Part shown: positions 1-9,126 of the stretch, piece by piece | How positions within the stretch are numbered: the first letter of the stretch is position 1 | How the letters are laid out: each line of letters opens with the position of its first letter | Assembly: GCF_014203015.1 (NCBI RefSeq) | Contig: NZ_JACHIB010000009.1 | Coordinates: 101,951 to 165,950, forward strand | DNA from: Castellaniella defragrans | Lineage (GTDB): Bacteria; Pseudomonadota; Gammaproteobacteria; Burkholderiales; Burkholderiaceae_B | Length of the DNA: 64,000 bases | Reading direction: 5' to 3' | Position numbers and translations under genes: made by a program | The notes under the pieces: model-generated | Databases searched by the model: none | Told to the model about the DNA's origin: nothing | The model's input: only the letters and a program-made list of their open reading frames with translations

Positions 1-202
1 CTACCAGGGGGCGCTGGAATACCTGCGCCGTTCCTACGACCAGATGCCCGCCGCCGACGTGGCCGCGCACCTGGGCGAGACCCTGTGGGCACTGGACCGC
101 CGCGACGAGGCCCGGCGCATCTGGGCCGAAGGGCGCAAGGCCGATCCCGACAACGCGACCCTGCGGGAAACGCTGAACCGCCTGGGGGTCAGGCTGCCAT
201 GA
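1..202 (+). CDS. TPR-repeat protein, C-terminal end (partial)
   Basis: The open frame enters from the left edge (codons in phase with base 2) and ends at the TGA at 200-202. The visible 66 residues show helical, alanine- and leucine-rich segments of the TPR type, with a typical repeat around GETLWALDRRDEARRIWAEG. It overlaps the next gene, lolB, by an ATGA, so the two are translationally coupled. A TPR protein upstream of lolB is common in this bacterial group. Only the tail is visible, so nothing can be said about its signal peptide or length. Confidence 0.75.
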   Translation, partial: YQGALEYLRRSYDQMPAADVAAHLGETLWALDRRDEARRIWAEGRKADPDNATLRETLNRLGVRLP

Positions 203-873
203 GGCCGTCCGGTCCTGCCCGGCGATCCGGGCGGATGCCCGCGGCGGCGTCCCCGGCGGCATCCTTCCGCGCGCGCGGCACCGCGGCGTCGCGCGGCCTC
301 GCGGCGTACCTCGTGCGCCTGCGGCACGTCTGGCTGACGCTGGTCCTGGCGGGCCTGCTGGCCGCCTGCGCCGCGCCCCAGCGCATTGGCGGCGCCGGCC
401 CCGCCTTCGAGCGGCAGGGCCGCTTCGCCGTCAACCTGCAGCCGGCGGGCGCCGCGCCCACCGCGGCCCAGGGCGGCTTCTCCTGGCGCGACGACGGCCG
501 CGTCCTGCGCCTGGATCTCGTCTCCCCGCTGGGCAGCGTGCTGGCGCGGATCCGGGTGGAGCCCGGCCGCTCCGAGCTGGAGCGCGCCGACGGTAGCCGC
601 GAATCGGCGCCCACGCCCGACGACCTGCTGGCCCTGGTCTGGGGCCATCCCATGCCGGTGTCCGGGCTGCGCCGCTGGATCCGTGGCGAGGCCGCGCCCG
701 GCCTCGTCGTCGATGCGCAGCGGGACGCGCAGGACCGGCTGACGGCGCTGCGCCAGGACGGCTGGGAAGTCAGCCTGTCGGCCTACGACGCCCAGGGTCC
801 CGGGCGCGTGCGCCTCTCGCGCCTGGACAGCCAGGGGCAGTGGCGCCTGCAGCTGATCGTGGACCGGCCCTAG
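199..873 (+). CDS. lolB: Outer-membrane lipoprotein receptor LolB
   Basis: LolB receives lipoproteins from periplasmic LolA and inserts them in the outer membrane. The predicted protein has a hydrophobic signal ending in a lipobox (LLAACAA, Cys57 from the ATG at 199), followed by the LolB-type beta-sheet domain with QGRFAVNLQ and the central FSWRDDGRVLRLDLVSPLGS. The start at 199 gives an ATGA overlap with the TPR gene but an unusually long N-terminus; a GTG at 313 would leave a normal signal of about 20 residues and is a real alternative. ispE follows 18 bases downstream, the usual lolB-ispE order of betaproteobacteria. Confidence 0.88.
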   Translation: MRPSGPARRSGRMPAAASPAASFRARGTAASRGLAAYLVRLRHVWLTLVLAGLLAACAAPQRIGGAGPAFERQGRFAVNLQPAGAAPTAAQGGFSWRDDGRVLRLDLVSPLGSVLARIRVEPGRSELERADGSRESAPTPDDLLALVWGHPMPVSGLRRWIRGEAAPGLVVDAQRDAQDRLTALRQDGWEVSLSAYDAQGPGRVRLSRLDSQGQWRLQLIVDRP

Positions 874-891
874 GCCCATGCACCGGCCCTG

Positions 892-1809
892 ATGCGCATG
901 GCGGCCCTGTACGACGTGCCGGCCCCGGCCAAGCTCAACCTGTTCCTGCACGTGGTGGGGCGGCGTGCGGACGGCTACCACCTGCTGCAGACGGTCTTCC
1001 GCTTCGTGGACCTGTGCGACACCCTCGATTTCGACGCCACGGCCGACGGCTCGCTGGCGCGCGAAGGCGAGGGCCTGGCGGGGCTGGCGCCGGACCAGGA
1101 CCTGGTGCTGCGCGCCGCGCGCGCGCTGCAGCGCGCCACGGGCGCGCGCCAGGGCGCGCGCATCCGTTACCGCAAGCGCATCCCGGCCGGCGGCGGCCTG
1201 GGCGGCGGCTCCAGCGACGCGGCCACCACCCTGATCGCCCTGAACCGCCTGTGGGGCACCGGCCTGACGCGCGCCGAGCTGATGCGCCTGGCCCTGCCGC
1301 TGGGGGCCGACGTGCCGGTCTTCGTCTTCGGCCGCGCCGCCTTCGCCCAGGGCGTCGGCGAGGATCTCACGGCCGTGGACCTGCCCGAGCGGGCCTACTG
1401 GATCGTGCGCCCGCCCGCGCACGTGGCCACGGCGGACGTTTTCCGCGATCCCGATTTGACAAGAAATTCCGAATCGGTAAAAATTGCGGTCTTTACTGAT
1501 TGGCAGACAGGGCAGCGCGCCGGGCTGTTATTTGGCCGCAACGACCTGGAAGCCGTGGTCTTTCGGCAGCATCCGGATATCGCCGCGCTTGCGCGGGCGA
1601 TACGAGGCACAGAGGGCGCGGGGGTTGAAGTCCGCATGACGGGTTCGGGTTCGTGCCTGTTCGCGGAATTCCCCGACCTGGCCCAGGCCGGGATGCATCG
1701 GGACCGAATAATCGGTAAAATGGAAAACCCGCCCGATGGGGCGATCGAAGGGTCCTGGATCTGCCGGGGCCTGGCGGATCACCCCTTGCTTGGCTGGGTC
1801 GCAGATTGA
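892..1809 (+). CDS. ispE: 4-diphosphocytidyl-2-C-methyl-D-erythritol kinase IspE
   Basis: IspE is a GHMP-family kinase that phosphorylates CDP-methylerythritol in the MEP pathway of isoprenoid synthesis. The start region PAPAKLNLFLHVVGRRADGYH is the family N-terminus, and the glycine-rich ATP loop PAGGGLGGGSSDAATTL lies at about residues 99-115; the C-terminal MTGSGSCLFAEF is the third GHMP motif. 305 residues is normal. The start may be ATG 892 or ATG 898. The stretch around 1450-1530 is markedly AT-richer than the rest of the gene and holds a promoter-like sequence that could serve the tRNA and prs downstream. Confidence 0.96.
   Translation: MRMAALYDVPAPAKLNLFLHVVGRRADGYHLLQTVFRFVDLCDTLDFDATADGSLAREGEGLAGLAPDQDLVLRAARALQRATGARQGARIRYRKRIPAGGGLGGGSSDAATTLIALNRLWGTGLTRAELMRLALPLGADVPVFVFGRAAFAQGVGEDLTAVDLPERAYWIVRPPAHVATADVFRDPDLTRNSESVKIAVFTDWQTGQRAGLLFGRNDLEAVVFRQHPDIAALARAIRGTEGAGVEVRMTGSGSCLFAEFPDLAQAGMHRDRIIGKMENPPDGAIEGSWICRGLADHPLLGWVAD
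1456..1484 (+). promoter_or_regulatory. Possible sigma-70 promoter inside ispE
   Basis: A consensus TTGACA (1456-1461) is followed after 16-17 bases by TAAAAAT (1478-1484), inside an AT-rich patch of the ispE coding region. It points towards tRNA-Gln and prs about 330 bases on. The 10-mer ATCGGTAAAA recurs at 1711-1720. This is inferred from sequence only; codon constraints could produce it by chance. Confidence 0.35.
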
Positions 1810-1813
1810 ATAT

Positions 1814-1890
1814 TGGGGAATCGCCAAGCTGGTTAAGGCACCGGATTTTGATTCCGGCATGCGAAGGTTCGAATCCTTCTTCCCCAGCCA
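1814..1890 (+). tRNA. tRNA-Gln (anticodon TTG)
   Basis: The 77-base segment folds as a full cloverleaf: acceptor TGGGGAA pairs with TTCCCCA, the anticodon stem CCGGA/TCCGG (1841-1857) encloses TTTTGAT with anticodon TTG at 1848-1850, and the T arm GAAGG-TTCGAAT-CCTTC is canonical. CCA is encoded at 1888-1890. It reads CAA and, by wobble, CAG. It lies between ispE and prs, its usual place in related genomes. Confidence 0.97.
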
Positions 1891-1918
1891 TCCTTTCCGC
1901 GCCGGCGCGCATGCTACC

Positions 1919-1966
1919 AGGCTGTTGAACCGCCCCGCTTCCCGCGGGAAGGCTGTCAACAGCCTT
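1919..1966 (+). promoter_or_regulatory. Overlapping inverted repeats between tRNA-Gln and prs
   Basis: AGGCTGTTG (1919-1927) can pair with CAACAGCCT (1957-1965), while AAGGCTGT (1949-1956) can pair with ACAGCCTT (1959-1966). The two pairings share the right-hand arm and exclude each other, as in attenuators. The downstream hairpin is followed by GTCATTTG, so it might also simply terminate tRNA-Gln transcripts. Function is inferred. Confidence 0.4.
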
Positions 1967-1992
1967 GTCATTTGACACATTGGTTCGACACC

Positions 1993-2943
<951 letters not shown>

Positions 2944-2966
2944 CGGCGGCCGCGACGTTTTTTTGT

Positions 2967-2994
2967 GGCCCCGCGCTGGTCGCGGCGCGGGGCC
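2967..2994 (+). terminator. Perfect 10-bp hairpin after prs
   Basis: GGCCCCGCGC (2967-2976) and GCGCGGGGCC (2985-2994) form a perfect 10-bp stem with an 8-base loop. There is no proper T-tract after it (GTTTCG), although seven T residues precede it at 2958-2964. It may attenuate or terminate read-through from prs into rplY; a processing signal is equally possible. Confidence 0.4.
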
Positions 2995-3057
2995 GTTTCG
3001 CAGCTTCGGCTGCTGTGCTGTCAGGGGCCGTCCGTAGGCCCCGTTTTGGAGTTTTCC

Positions 3058-3663
3058 ATGAAATTCACCGCCACTTCGCGTAGCGTCCAGGGTTCGAGTG
3101 CGAGCCGCCGCCTGCGCCGCGCCGGTCGGGTGCCCGCCATCGTCTACGGCGGCAAGTCCGCCCCGGCCAATATCGAGCTCGACCACAACGAGATCTACCA
3201 CGCCCTGAACAAGGAAGAGTTCCACGCCTCCATCCTGGACATGGTCCTGGACGGCAAGACCGAGCCGGTCCTGGTGCGTGCCGCCCAATGGCACCCCTAC
3301 AAGCCCCTGGTCCTGCACGTCGACTTCCAGCGCGTGGACGCCTCCCAGGCCGTCACCACCAAGGTCCCGGTGCACTACCTGAACGCCGACATCAGCCCGG
3401 CCGTCAAGCTGGCCGGCCAGATCGTCACCCACGGCCCGACCGAACTCGACATCACCTGCCTGCCGGCCAACCTGCCGAAGTTCATCGAAGTCGACCTGGG
3501 CGGCCTGGTGGGCAATGCCCGCCTGCACCTGTCGGACGTCACCCTGCCGATGGGCGTGAAGTACGTCCCCCACGGCGAGGACACCAACCCGCTGCTGGCC
3601 CAGGCGTCCGCGCCCAAGGGCACGGCTGCCGAAGGCGCCGCCGACGCGCCGGCCGCCGAATAA
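3058..3663 (+). CDS. rplY: 50S ribosomal protein L25/general stress protein Ctc
   Basis: L25 binds 5S rRNA in the large ribosomal subunit. This is the long two-domain (CTC) form of 201 residues: an N-terminal 5S-rRNA-binding domain with RRLRRAGRVPAIVYGG, and a C-terminal beta domain, ending in an alanine-rich tail. The ATG at 3058 gives MKFTATSRSVQG; an in-frame start at 2965 would run through the preceding hairpin and is rejected. It lies between prs and pth, the standard order in betaproteobacteria, and is followed by a strong terminator. Confidence 0.95.
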   Translation: MKFTATSRSVQGSSASRRLRRAGRVPAIVYGGKSAPANIELDHNEIYHALNKEEFHASILDMVLDGKTEPVLVRAAQWHPYKPLVLHVDFQRVDASQAVTTKVPVHYLNADISPAVKLAGQIVTHGPTELDITCLPANLPKFIEVDLGGLVGNARLHLSDVTLPMGVKYVPHGEDTNPLLAQASAPKGTAAEGAADAPAAE

Positions 3664-3697
3664 GCCGCCGTCCGCAAGCCCCGGCAAGACCCTACGG

Positions 3698-3733
3698 AAC
3701 CCCCGCGCGGCCGCAAGGCCGGCGGGGGTTTTG
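3698..3733 (+). terminator. Rho-independent terminator after rplY
   Basis: AACCCCCGC and GCGGGGGTT form the base of a GC-rich hairpin with an inner CGGCC/GGCCG arm, followed directly by TTTTG. It sits 35 bases after the rplY stop and before pth, so pth probably has its own promoter (TATGAT at about 3737). Confidence 0.8.
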
Positions 3734-3771
3734 TCGTATGATGGGTGCTTTTCTTCGGACCACCCCTCCCG

Positions 3772-4371
3772 ATGACGACAGCGCCCATCCGCCTCATCGT
3801 GGGGCTGGGCAACCCCGGCCCCGAATACGAAGCCACGCGCCACAACGCCGGATTCTGGCTGGCGGACCATTTCGCCGACGACCTGCGGGCCTCCTTCACC
3901 CTGGAAAAGCCGTTCTTCGCCTGGGTCGCGCGCGCGCGCCACGCGGGCCAGGCGGTGATCCTGGCCAAGCCGGTCACCTTCATGAACAAGTCCGGCCAGG
4001 CGGTCGGCGCGCTGGCGCGCTTCTACAAACTGCGGCCCGAGGAAATCCTCGTCCTGCACGACGAGCTCGACCTGCCGCCGGGCGCGGTCAAGCTCAAGCT
4101 GGGCGGCGGCCATGCCGGCCACAACGGCCTGCGCGACATCCAGTCCGCGCTGGGCAGCCCGGACTTCTGGCGCCTGCGCATCGGCATCGGCCACCCGCGC
4201 AGCCTGGGCCTGGCCCAGCAGGTGGTCAACTTCGTGCTGCATCCGCCGCGCAAGGACGACATGCCCGGCATCGAGGACGTCATCAACCGCTGCCGCGTGA
4301 TCCTGCCGCAGCTGCTGGATGGCGCCTTCGACCGCGCCACCGAACGCCTGCACCAGGCCAACCACTCCTGA
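3772..4371 (+). CDS. pth: Peptidyl-tRNA hydrolase
   Basis: Releases peptides from peptidyl-tRNA dropped by the ribosome. The ATG at 3772 gives a protein of 199 residues with the family signature [17 protein letters not shown]: Asn14 and the catalytic His24 are present, as are HDELDLPPG with the catalytic Asp and GGHAGHNGL. The upstream ATG at 3745 adds nine residues without conservation. It is preceded by the rplY terminator and followed 10 bases later by the CPBP protein gene. Confidence 0.96.
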   Translation: MTTAPIRLIVGLGNPGPEYEATRHNAGFWLADHFADDLRASFTLEKPFFAWVARARHAGQAVILAKPVTFMNKSGQAVGALARFYKLRPEEILVLHDELDLPPGAVKLKLGGGHAGHNGLRDIQSALGSPDFWRLRIGIGHPRSLGLAQQVVNFVLHPPRKDDMPGIEDVINRCRVILPQLLDGAFDRATERLHQANHS

Positions 4372-4381
4372 CGCGGCGGCC

Positions 4382-5170
4382 ATGCCCCTTTTCCAGCGTC
4401 CCGCCGGCCTGCCCACCATGGGCCAGGAAATCGTCGATTTCCTGCGCTTCGTCGTGCGTCCGCGCCCCGGTCCGCGCCTGGGCGGGCGGCGCGCCGGCTC
4501 CGGCATGCGGGTGGACCTCAGCCTGAACGCGCCCTGGTGGCGCCTGGCCCACTGGGCCGTGCTGCTGTGGACGGTGAACGTCTTCGTGTTCGCTCCGCTG
4601 GCCCTGTCGGCAGCGGACGCGGGCGGGGCGCAGCACCGGCTGGACATCCACAACCTGCCCTGGATGACGGCCCTGATCTGGGCGCCCATCGTCGAGGAAC
4701 TGACCTTCCGCCACGCGCTGCGCCGCCCGGCCATGCTGTGGTGGTTCGTTCCCCTGATGGCCGCCATCCTGGTCCAGGGCGCCGGCATCGCCTCGGGCCT
4801 GATGGCCGCCGCCGCGGCGCTGCTGGCGCTGGCGCCGGCCTGGTACCCGGCCGACCACCGCTGGCGGGCCGGCTGGCGCACGTCCTGGCGCGGCCGGCGC
4901 CTGGCGCGGCGCGCCTACCCCTGGCTCTTCCACGGCGCCGCGCTGGCCTTCGCCGCCGTGCACCTGTTCAATTTCCGCCTCAACGCCATAGCGCTGGTGC
5001 TGCTGCCGCTGCTGGTGCTGCCGCAGTGGGTCACCGGCCTGGTGCTGGGCTGGATGCGCGTGCGCCGGGGCCTGGGCGCCTCGATCGCCCTGCACGCCAT
5101 CTTCAACGGCGGGCCGCTGCTGCTGATCGGCCTGGTGCTGCACTGGGCGCCGGAGCTGGCGGTGGGCTGA
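4382..5170 (+). CDS. CPBP-family intramembrane glutamic endopeptidase
   Basis: An integral membrane protein of 262 residues with about six hydrophobic segments. It carries the CPBP (Abi/Rce1-like) signature: EELTFR at residues 105-110 (the EExxxR motif), a following helix with HLFNF, and HAIFN near the C-terminus, which together form the presumed catalytic site. In other organisms members process prenylated or signal-peptide substrates; the substrate here is unknown. It begins 10 bases after pth and probably shares its transcript. The next gene is convergent, 24 bases away. Confidence 0.82.
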   Translation: MPLFQRPAGLPTMGQEIVDFLRFVVRPRPGPRLGGRRAGSGMRVDLSLNAPWWRLAHWAVLLWTVNVFVFAPLALSAADAGGAQHRLDIHNLPWMTALIWAPIVEELTFRHALRRPAMLWWFVPLMAAILVQGAGIASGLMAAAAALLALAPAWYPADHRWRAGWRTSWRGRRLARRAYPWLFHGAALAFAAVHLFNFRLNAIALVLLPLLVLPQWVTGLVLGWMRVRRGLGASIALHAIFNGGPLLLIGLVLHWAPELAVG

Positions 5171-5194
5171 GCCCGCCGCCGCGCCGCGCCCGGC

Positions 5195-6562
5195 TCAGCG
5201 CGCGCCCAGGATGCGCTCGATTGCCAGGCCGGCGTCCAGGATGCGCGCGTCGGCGTGGGCGGGGCCCGCGACCATCAGGCCGACCGGCGCCTCGCCCGGG
5301 GCGTGGCAGGGCAGGCTCAGGGCGCAGCCGTCCAGGAAATTGATCAGGGTGGGATTGCGCAGGATCAGCCCGTTCGCGGCGAAATAGGCCTCGTCCGAGG
5401 CCTGCAGCGATTCGATGGTGGGGGCGATCACCGGCACGGTGGGCAGCAGCAGTGCGTCGTAGCCCTGCAGCCGGGCCTCGACGGCGGCGATCCAGCGCGC
5501 GCGCCGGGCGTGCAGTTCGATGTAGTCGGCGGCGTCGATGTCGCGGCCCCGCAGGATGCGCGAGGACACCCGGGGATCGTAGCGCTCGATCTGCCCGTCC
5601 AGCAGGTCGCGGTGGACGGCGTAGGCTTCCGCGCAGACCAGGCCGCCCTTGCGGTTGATGTGCGCCAGTTCCTGGAATTCCGGGATCTCCAGCGTGTCGA
5701 TGGCGATGCCGGCCGCGCGCAGCCGCGCCACCGCGGCGCCGAAGGTGCCGCGCACGGTGTCGTCGGCGCCGTCCAGGACCAGGGTGTCCGTCACGGCCAG
5801 CCGCAGCCGGGCGGGCGGCGGGGCGGCCGGCAGCCGGCGCGCCTCGTCGCCCGCAAGAATGCCGTCCAGGATCGCGCAGCACGTCACCGAGGCCGCCAGC
5901 GGCCCCACCGAGTCCAGGCTGGTCGCCAGCGGGAAGGCGCCGGCGGCGGGCACCCGCGCGGCGGTGGGCTTGAAGCCCGTCAGCCCGCAGAACGCCGAAG
6001 GGATGCGGATCGAGCCGCCCGTGTCCGTGCCCAGGGCGGCCACCGCCATGCCGTCGGCGACCGAGACCCCCGCGCCCGAGGACGAGCCGCCCGGAATCCG
6101 GCGGCGGGCGCGGTCCCAGGGACTGCTGGGCGTGCCGTAGTGCGGGTTGAGGCCCAGGCCGGAGAAGGCGAATTCCGTCATGTTGGTGTGCCCGACCAGC
6201 ACGGCGCCGGCCCGCGCCAGGCGCCGCACCGGCTCGGCATGGCGCGCGGCGGGGGCGGCGTGTTCGCGGATCCGGGAACCCGCGCGCGTGACGTGTCCGG
6301 CGACGTCGAACAGGTCCTTGATCGAGACGGGCAGGCCCTCCAGCGGCGAGCGGGCCTGTCCGGCCGCACGCAGGGTGTCGGAAGCCCGGGCGGCGGCCAG
6401 GGCCTGCTCCGCCCAGACCGCGGTGAAGGTGCGCGCGCCTTCGCCGTCCGGGTCGGCGATGCGCGCCAGGGCGGCCCGCGTCAGGTCGACGGACGTGGTC
6501 TCGCCCCGGTCCAGGGCGGCTTGCAGTGCGGTGAGGGTGGGCAGCATGGGATGTCCGGGCAT
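5195..6562 (-). CDS. Amidase signature (AS) family amidase
   Basis: A 455-residue enzyme of the Ser-cisSer-Lys amidase family (relatives: GatA, fatty-acid amide hydrolase, many amide and urea-derivative hydrolases). Lys82 lies in [10 protein letters not shown], the cis-Ser loop is PGGSSSG (about 158-163), and the nucleophile Ser184 is in DTGGSIR. The C-terminus ends soon after [19 protein letters not shown]. The start may be ATG 6562 or ATG 6547. It stands alone on the minus strand, divergent from ychF, so it is not part of a gatCAB operon. Substrate not predictable. Confidence 0.85.
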   Translation of the reverse strand: MPGHPMLPTLTALQAALDRGETTSVDLTRAALARIADPDGEGARTFTAVWAEQALAAARASDTLRAAGQARSPLEGLPVSIKDLFDVAGHVTRAGSRIREHAAPAARHAEPVRRLARAGAVLVGHTNMTEFAFSGLGLNPHYGTPSSPWDRARRRIPGGSSSGAGVSVADGMAVAALGTDTGGSIRIPSAFCGLTGFKPTAARVPAAGAFPLATSLDSVGPLAASVTCCAILDGILAGDEARRLPAAPPPARLRLAVTDTLVLDGADDTVRGTFGAAVARLRAAGIAIDTLEIPEFQELAHINRKGGLVCAEAYAVHRDLLDGQIERYDPRVSSRILRGRDIDAADYIELHARRARWIAAVEARLQGYDALLLPTVPVIAPTIESLQASDEAYFAANGLILRNPTLINFLDGCALSLPCHAPGEAPVGLMVAGPAHADARILDAGLAIERILGAR

Positions 6563-6673
6563 GGCGATGGGTGGAAGGAGGGTGGAAGGATCGGGGAAGG
6601 GTCAGGCGATTTCGGGCAGCACTTCGACGCGGCCGGAACCCCCTGCCTTCAGAGGGGGGGCCGATGGGCGGGG

Positions 6674-6679
6674 TACAAT
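6674..6679 (+). promoter_or_regulatory. Possible -10 box of ychF
   Basis: TACAAT, close to the sigma-70 consensus, lies 61 bases before the ychF start in otherwise very GC-rich sequence. No good -35 hexamer stands at the right distance. Confidence 0.3.
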
Positions 6680-6739
6680 CGCAGTTTCCTCCGGGCCGGA
6701 CCCCGATCCCGCCTTCCGAACACAAGGATAATCGAATTC

Positions 6740-7831
6740 ATGGCACTGCAATGCGGCATCGTTGGCCTGCCCAACGTCGGCAAATCCACCCTGTTCAACG
6801 CCCTGACCAAGGCCGGCATCGCGGCGGAGAACTATCCGTTCTGCACCATCGAGCCCAACGTCGGCGTGGTCGAGGTCCCGGATCCGCGCCTGGCGCAGCT
6901 GGCCACCATCGTCAAGCCTGAGCGCATCGTGCCTGCCGTGGTCGAATTCGTCGACATCGCCGGCCTGGTGGCGGGCGCGTCCAAGGGCGAAGGCCTGGGC
7001 AACCAGTTCCTGGCCAACATCCGCGAGACCGACGCCATCGTCCACGTCGTGCGCTGCTTCGAGGACGAGAACGTCGTCCACGTCGCCGGCCGCATCGACC
7101 CGATCTCCGACATCGAAGTCATCAACACCGAGCTCGCCCTGGCCGATCTGGCCACCGCCGACAAGGCCCTGCAGAAGAACCGCAAGCTCGCCAATTCCGG
7201 CGACAAGGAAGCCATCCGCCTGGTCGCCCTGCTGGAGCGCATCGTGGCCGCCCTGGACCAGGGCAAGTCCGTGCGCGGCCTGGGCCTGGACGAGGACGAG
7301 CAGGCCCTGATCAAGGGCTACTGCTTCATCACCGCCAAGCGCGCCATGTATGTCGCCAACGTGCGCGAAGACGGCTTCACGGGCAATCCGCACCTGAAGG
7401 CGGTGCAGGACTACGCCGCGGCGGAGAACGCCCCCGTGGTCGCCGTCTGCGCCGCCATCGAGGCCGAGATCGCCGACCTGGACGACGAGGACAAGGCCGT
7501 CTTCCTGGAAGACATGGGCATGACCGAGCCCGGCCTGGACCGCGTCATCCGTGCCGGCTACCAGCTGCTGGGCCTGCAGACCTACTTCACCGCCGGCGTC
7601 AAGGAAGTCCGCGCCTGGACCATCCCCGTCGGCGCCACCTCCCCCCAGGCGGCCGGCGTCATCCACACCGACTTCGAGCGCGGCTTCATCCGCGCCCAGA
7701 CCATCGCCTTCGACGACTTCATCGCCTGCAAGGGCGAGCAGGGCGCGAAGGAAGCCGGCAAGATGCGGGCGGAAGGAAAGGAGTACGTGGTGAAGGATGG
7801 GGATGTGATGAATTTTTTGTTTAACGTGTGA
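6740..7831 (+). CDS. ychF: Redox-regulated ATPase YchF
   Basis: A universally conserved Obg-like P-loop protein that prefers ATP and binds ribosomes. The P-loop GLPNVGKST is at residues 8-16, switch [18 protein letters not shown] follows, NTELALADL begins the coiled-coil region, and a C-terminal TGS domain ends in [19 protein letters not shown]. 363 residues is standard. The ATG at 6740 is fixed by [15 protein letters not shown]. It is the last conserved gene before the low-GC accessory island; the last ten codons already lie next to AT-rich sequence. Confidence 0.96.
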   Translation: MALQCGIVGLPNVGKSTLFNALTKAGIAAENYPFCTIEPNVGVVEVPDPRLAQLATIVKPERIVPAVVEFVDIAGLVAGASKGEGLGNQFLANIRETDAIVHVVRCFEDENVVHVAGRIDPISDIEVINTELALADLATADKALQKNRKLANSGDKEAIRLVALLERIVAALDQGKSVRGLGLDEDEQALIKGYCFITAKRAMYVANVREDGFTGNPHLKAVQDYAAAENAPVVAVCAAIEAEIADLDDEDKAVFLEDMGMTEPGLDRVIRAGYQLLGLQTYFTAGVKEVRAWTIPVGATSPQAAGVIHTDFERGFIRAQTIAFDDFIACKGEQGAKEAGKMRAEGKEYVVKDGDVMNFLFNV

Positions 7832-7833
7832 AG

Positions 7834-7906
7834 GGGGTAATCGGGTGGGTTTAATGGGGAATTTTCAGAGACAATGCCCCATTTGAGGCTATGATTACCC
7901 CATTTG
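7834..7906. repeat. Nested inverted and direct repeats at the left edge of the island
   Basis: GGGGTAATC (7834-7842) is complementary to GATTACCCC (7893-7901). Inside it AATGGGG (7853-7859) is complementary to CCCCATT (7877-7883). CCCCATTTG also occurs twice as a direct repeat, at 7877 and 7898, exactly 21 bases (two helical turns) apart. The cluster ends 22 bases before the Fic gene start. It could be an operator for the island operon, the ychF terminator, or an insertion scar. Confidence 0.6.
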
Positions 7907-7928
7907 GGTGGCTTGGGGTTACAGGTAG

Positions 7929-8972
7929 ATGCACTCGCTTACCGTCGAGCATCTTGCTGCGCCTCGCTTTGACAGCACTCAGGTAGCCACATTGCGCTCA
8001 CTGGGTGAGTGCCGGGGTAAGCAGTTGCTCTATGCCGCGCAGTCTCCTGAAGTCCTCAAAGGTTTGCGCCAGGCTGCTGCGGTCGAATCCACCGAGTCAT
8101 CCAACCGGCTGGAAGGCGTTGTGGTTGCGCCTTCGCGGTTGAAGTCTCTGGTCATCCGCAACGCAACGCCAAAGGGCCGTTCCGAACAAGAGATCGCCGG
8201 CTACCGTGATGCCCTGGCGCTGATCCAGGAGTCCGCCACACACATGCCCTTCAACGAAGGCGTGGTGCTGCAACTGCACACCCTGCTGTACCGCTACATG
8301 CCGCAGACGGGCGGGCGCTGGAAGGCGACCAACAACGACATCATCGAACGCCATTCCGACGGCACGTCGCGGTTGCGCTTCCGGCTGGTCGCTGCGCACC
8401 TCACGTCCATGGCCATGACCGATCTGGCCGGGCGCTACGCCACCGCATTGGACCAGCACCTGGCTGACCCGTTGGTGCTGGTGCCACTGGCGATGCTCGA
8501 CTTCCTGTGCATCCATCCGTTCCCCGACGGTAACGGTCGCATGTCTCGCCTGTTGACCTTGCTGCTCTACCAGTTCGACTATGCCGTGGGCCGCTACATC
8601 AGCTTGGAACGCATCTTCGAGGATACCAAGGAAGGCTACTACGAGACGCTGGAAGCCAGTTCGCAGGGAGGGCACCAGAGGCAGCACGACGTCAAACCCT
8701 GTCTCGACTACTTCTGGGGTGCCTTGCTACGGGCGTACCGCGAGTTCGAGGGGCGTGTCGGCACCATCGAGCGGAGACGCGGCAGCAAAGGCGACCGGGT
8801 GCGCGCGGAAGTCCTGGGACGCACTCTGCCGTTTTCGATTTCGGAAATTGAACAGGCCTACCCAGGCGTGAGCCGGGATATGGTGCGACTAGTGTTGCGG
8901 ACGATGAAATCAGAGGGGTTGATCGAGTCGACAGGCAAAGGACGGGGAGCGAAATGGATCAAGCAGGCGTAA
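7929..8972 (+). CDS. Fic-domain protein (probable AMP-transferase, self-inhibited class II)
   Basis: Fic proteins usually transfer AMP or other nucleotide moieties to target proteins. This 347-residue protein has the complete active-site loop HPFPDGNGR at 196-204, with catalytic His196, and an N-terminal inhibitory motif SNRLEG (Ser58, Glu62, Gly63) that fits the [S/T]xxxE[G/N] consensus, so its activity is probably autoinhibited. A C-terminal winged-helix-like segment (about 290-345, with VSRDMVRLVLRTMKSEGLIE) may bind DNA. It is the first gene of the low-GC island and reads in the same direction as the restriction genes, suggesting a regulatory or guard role there. Confidence 0.88.
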   Translation: MHSLTVEHLAAPRFDSTQVATLRSLGECRGKQLLYAAQSPEVLKGLRQAAAVESTESSNRLEGVVVAPSRLKSLVIRNATPKGRSEQEIAGYRDALALIQESATHMPFNEGVVLQLHTLLYRYMPQTGGRWKATNNDIIERHSDGTSRLRFRLVAAHLTSMAMTDLAGRYATALDQHLADPLVLVPLAMLDFLCIHPFPDGNGRMSRLLTLLLYQFDYAVGRYISLERIFEDTKEGYYETLEASSQGGHQRQHDVKPCLDYFWGALLRAYREFEGRVGTIERRRGSKGDRVRAEVLGRTLPFSISEIEQAYPGVSRDMVRLVLRTMKSEGLIESTGKGRGAKWIKQA

Positions 8973-8979
8973 GGGGATC

Positions 8980-9126
8980 ATGATGAAATTGGTCGGCAAC
9001 ATCAGTCGCTTGCCGGGGGCCAACCTCCAACAAGCCATCTGCCTAGGAGTGCGGCCAGAGGTCGGAGTCTTGTGCTTTGAATCGCCCCGAAACAGCAGCC
9101 CAAAAAATCAGGGGGCAAAGAAGTGA
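8980..9126 (+). CDS. Small ORF between Fic and restriction gene (48 codons)
   Basis: An ATG at 8980 (or 8983) preceded by AAGGGG opens a frame of 48 codons that starts MMKLVGNISRLPGANLQQ and stops at 9124-9126, overlapping the GTG start of the restriction gene as GTGA. The good ribosome-binding site and stop-start coupling argue for translation, either as a real small protein or as a leader coupling the next gene. No family recognised. Confidence 0.45.
   Translation: MMKLVGNISRLPGANLQQAICLGVRPEVGVLCFESPRNSSPKNQGAKK

Noticed and set aside
1814..1890. tRNA-Gln as integration target of a mobile element
   Set aside because: Flanking genes are the standard ispE and prs and no partial tRNA copy was seen.
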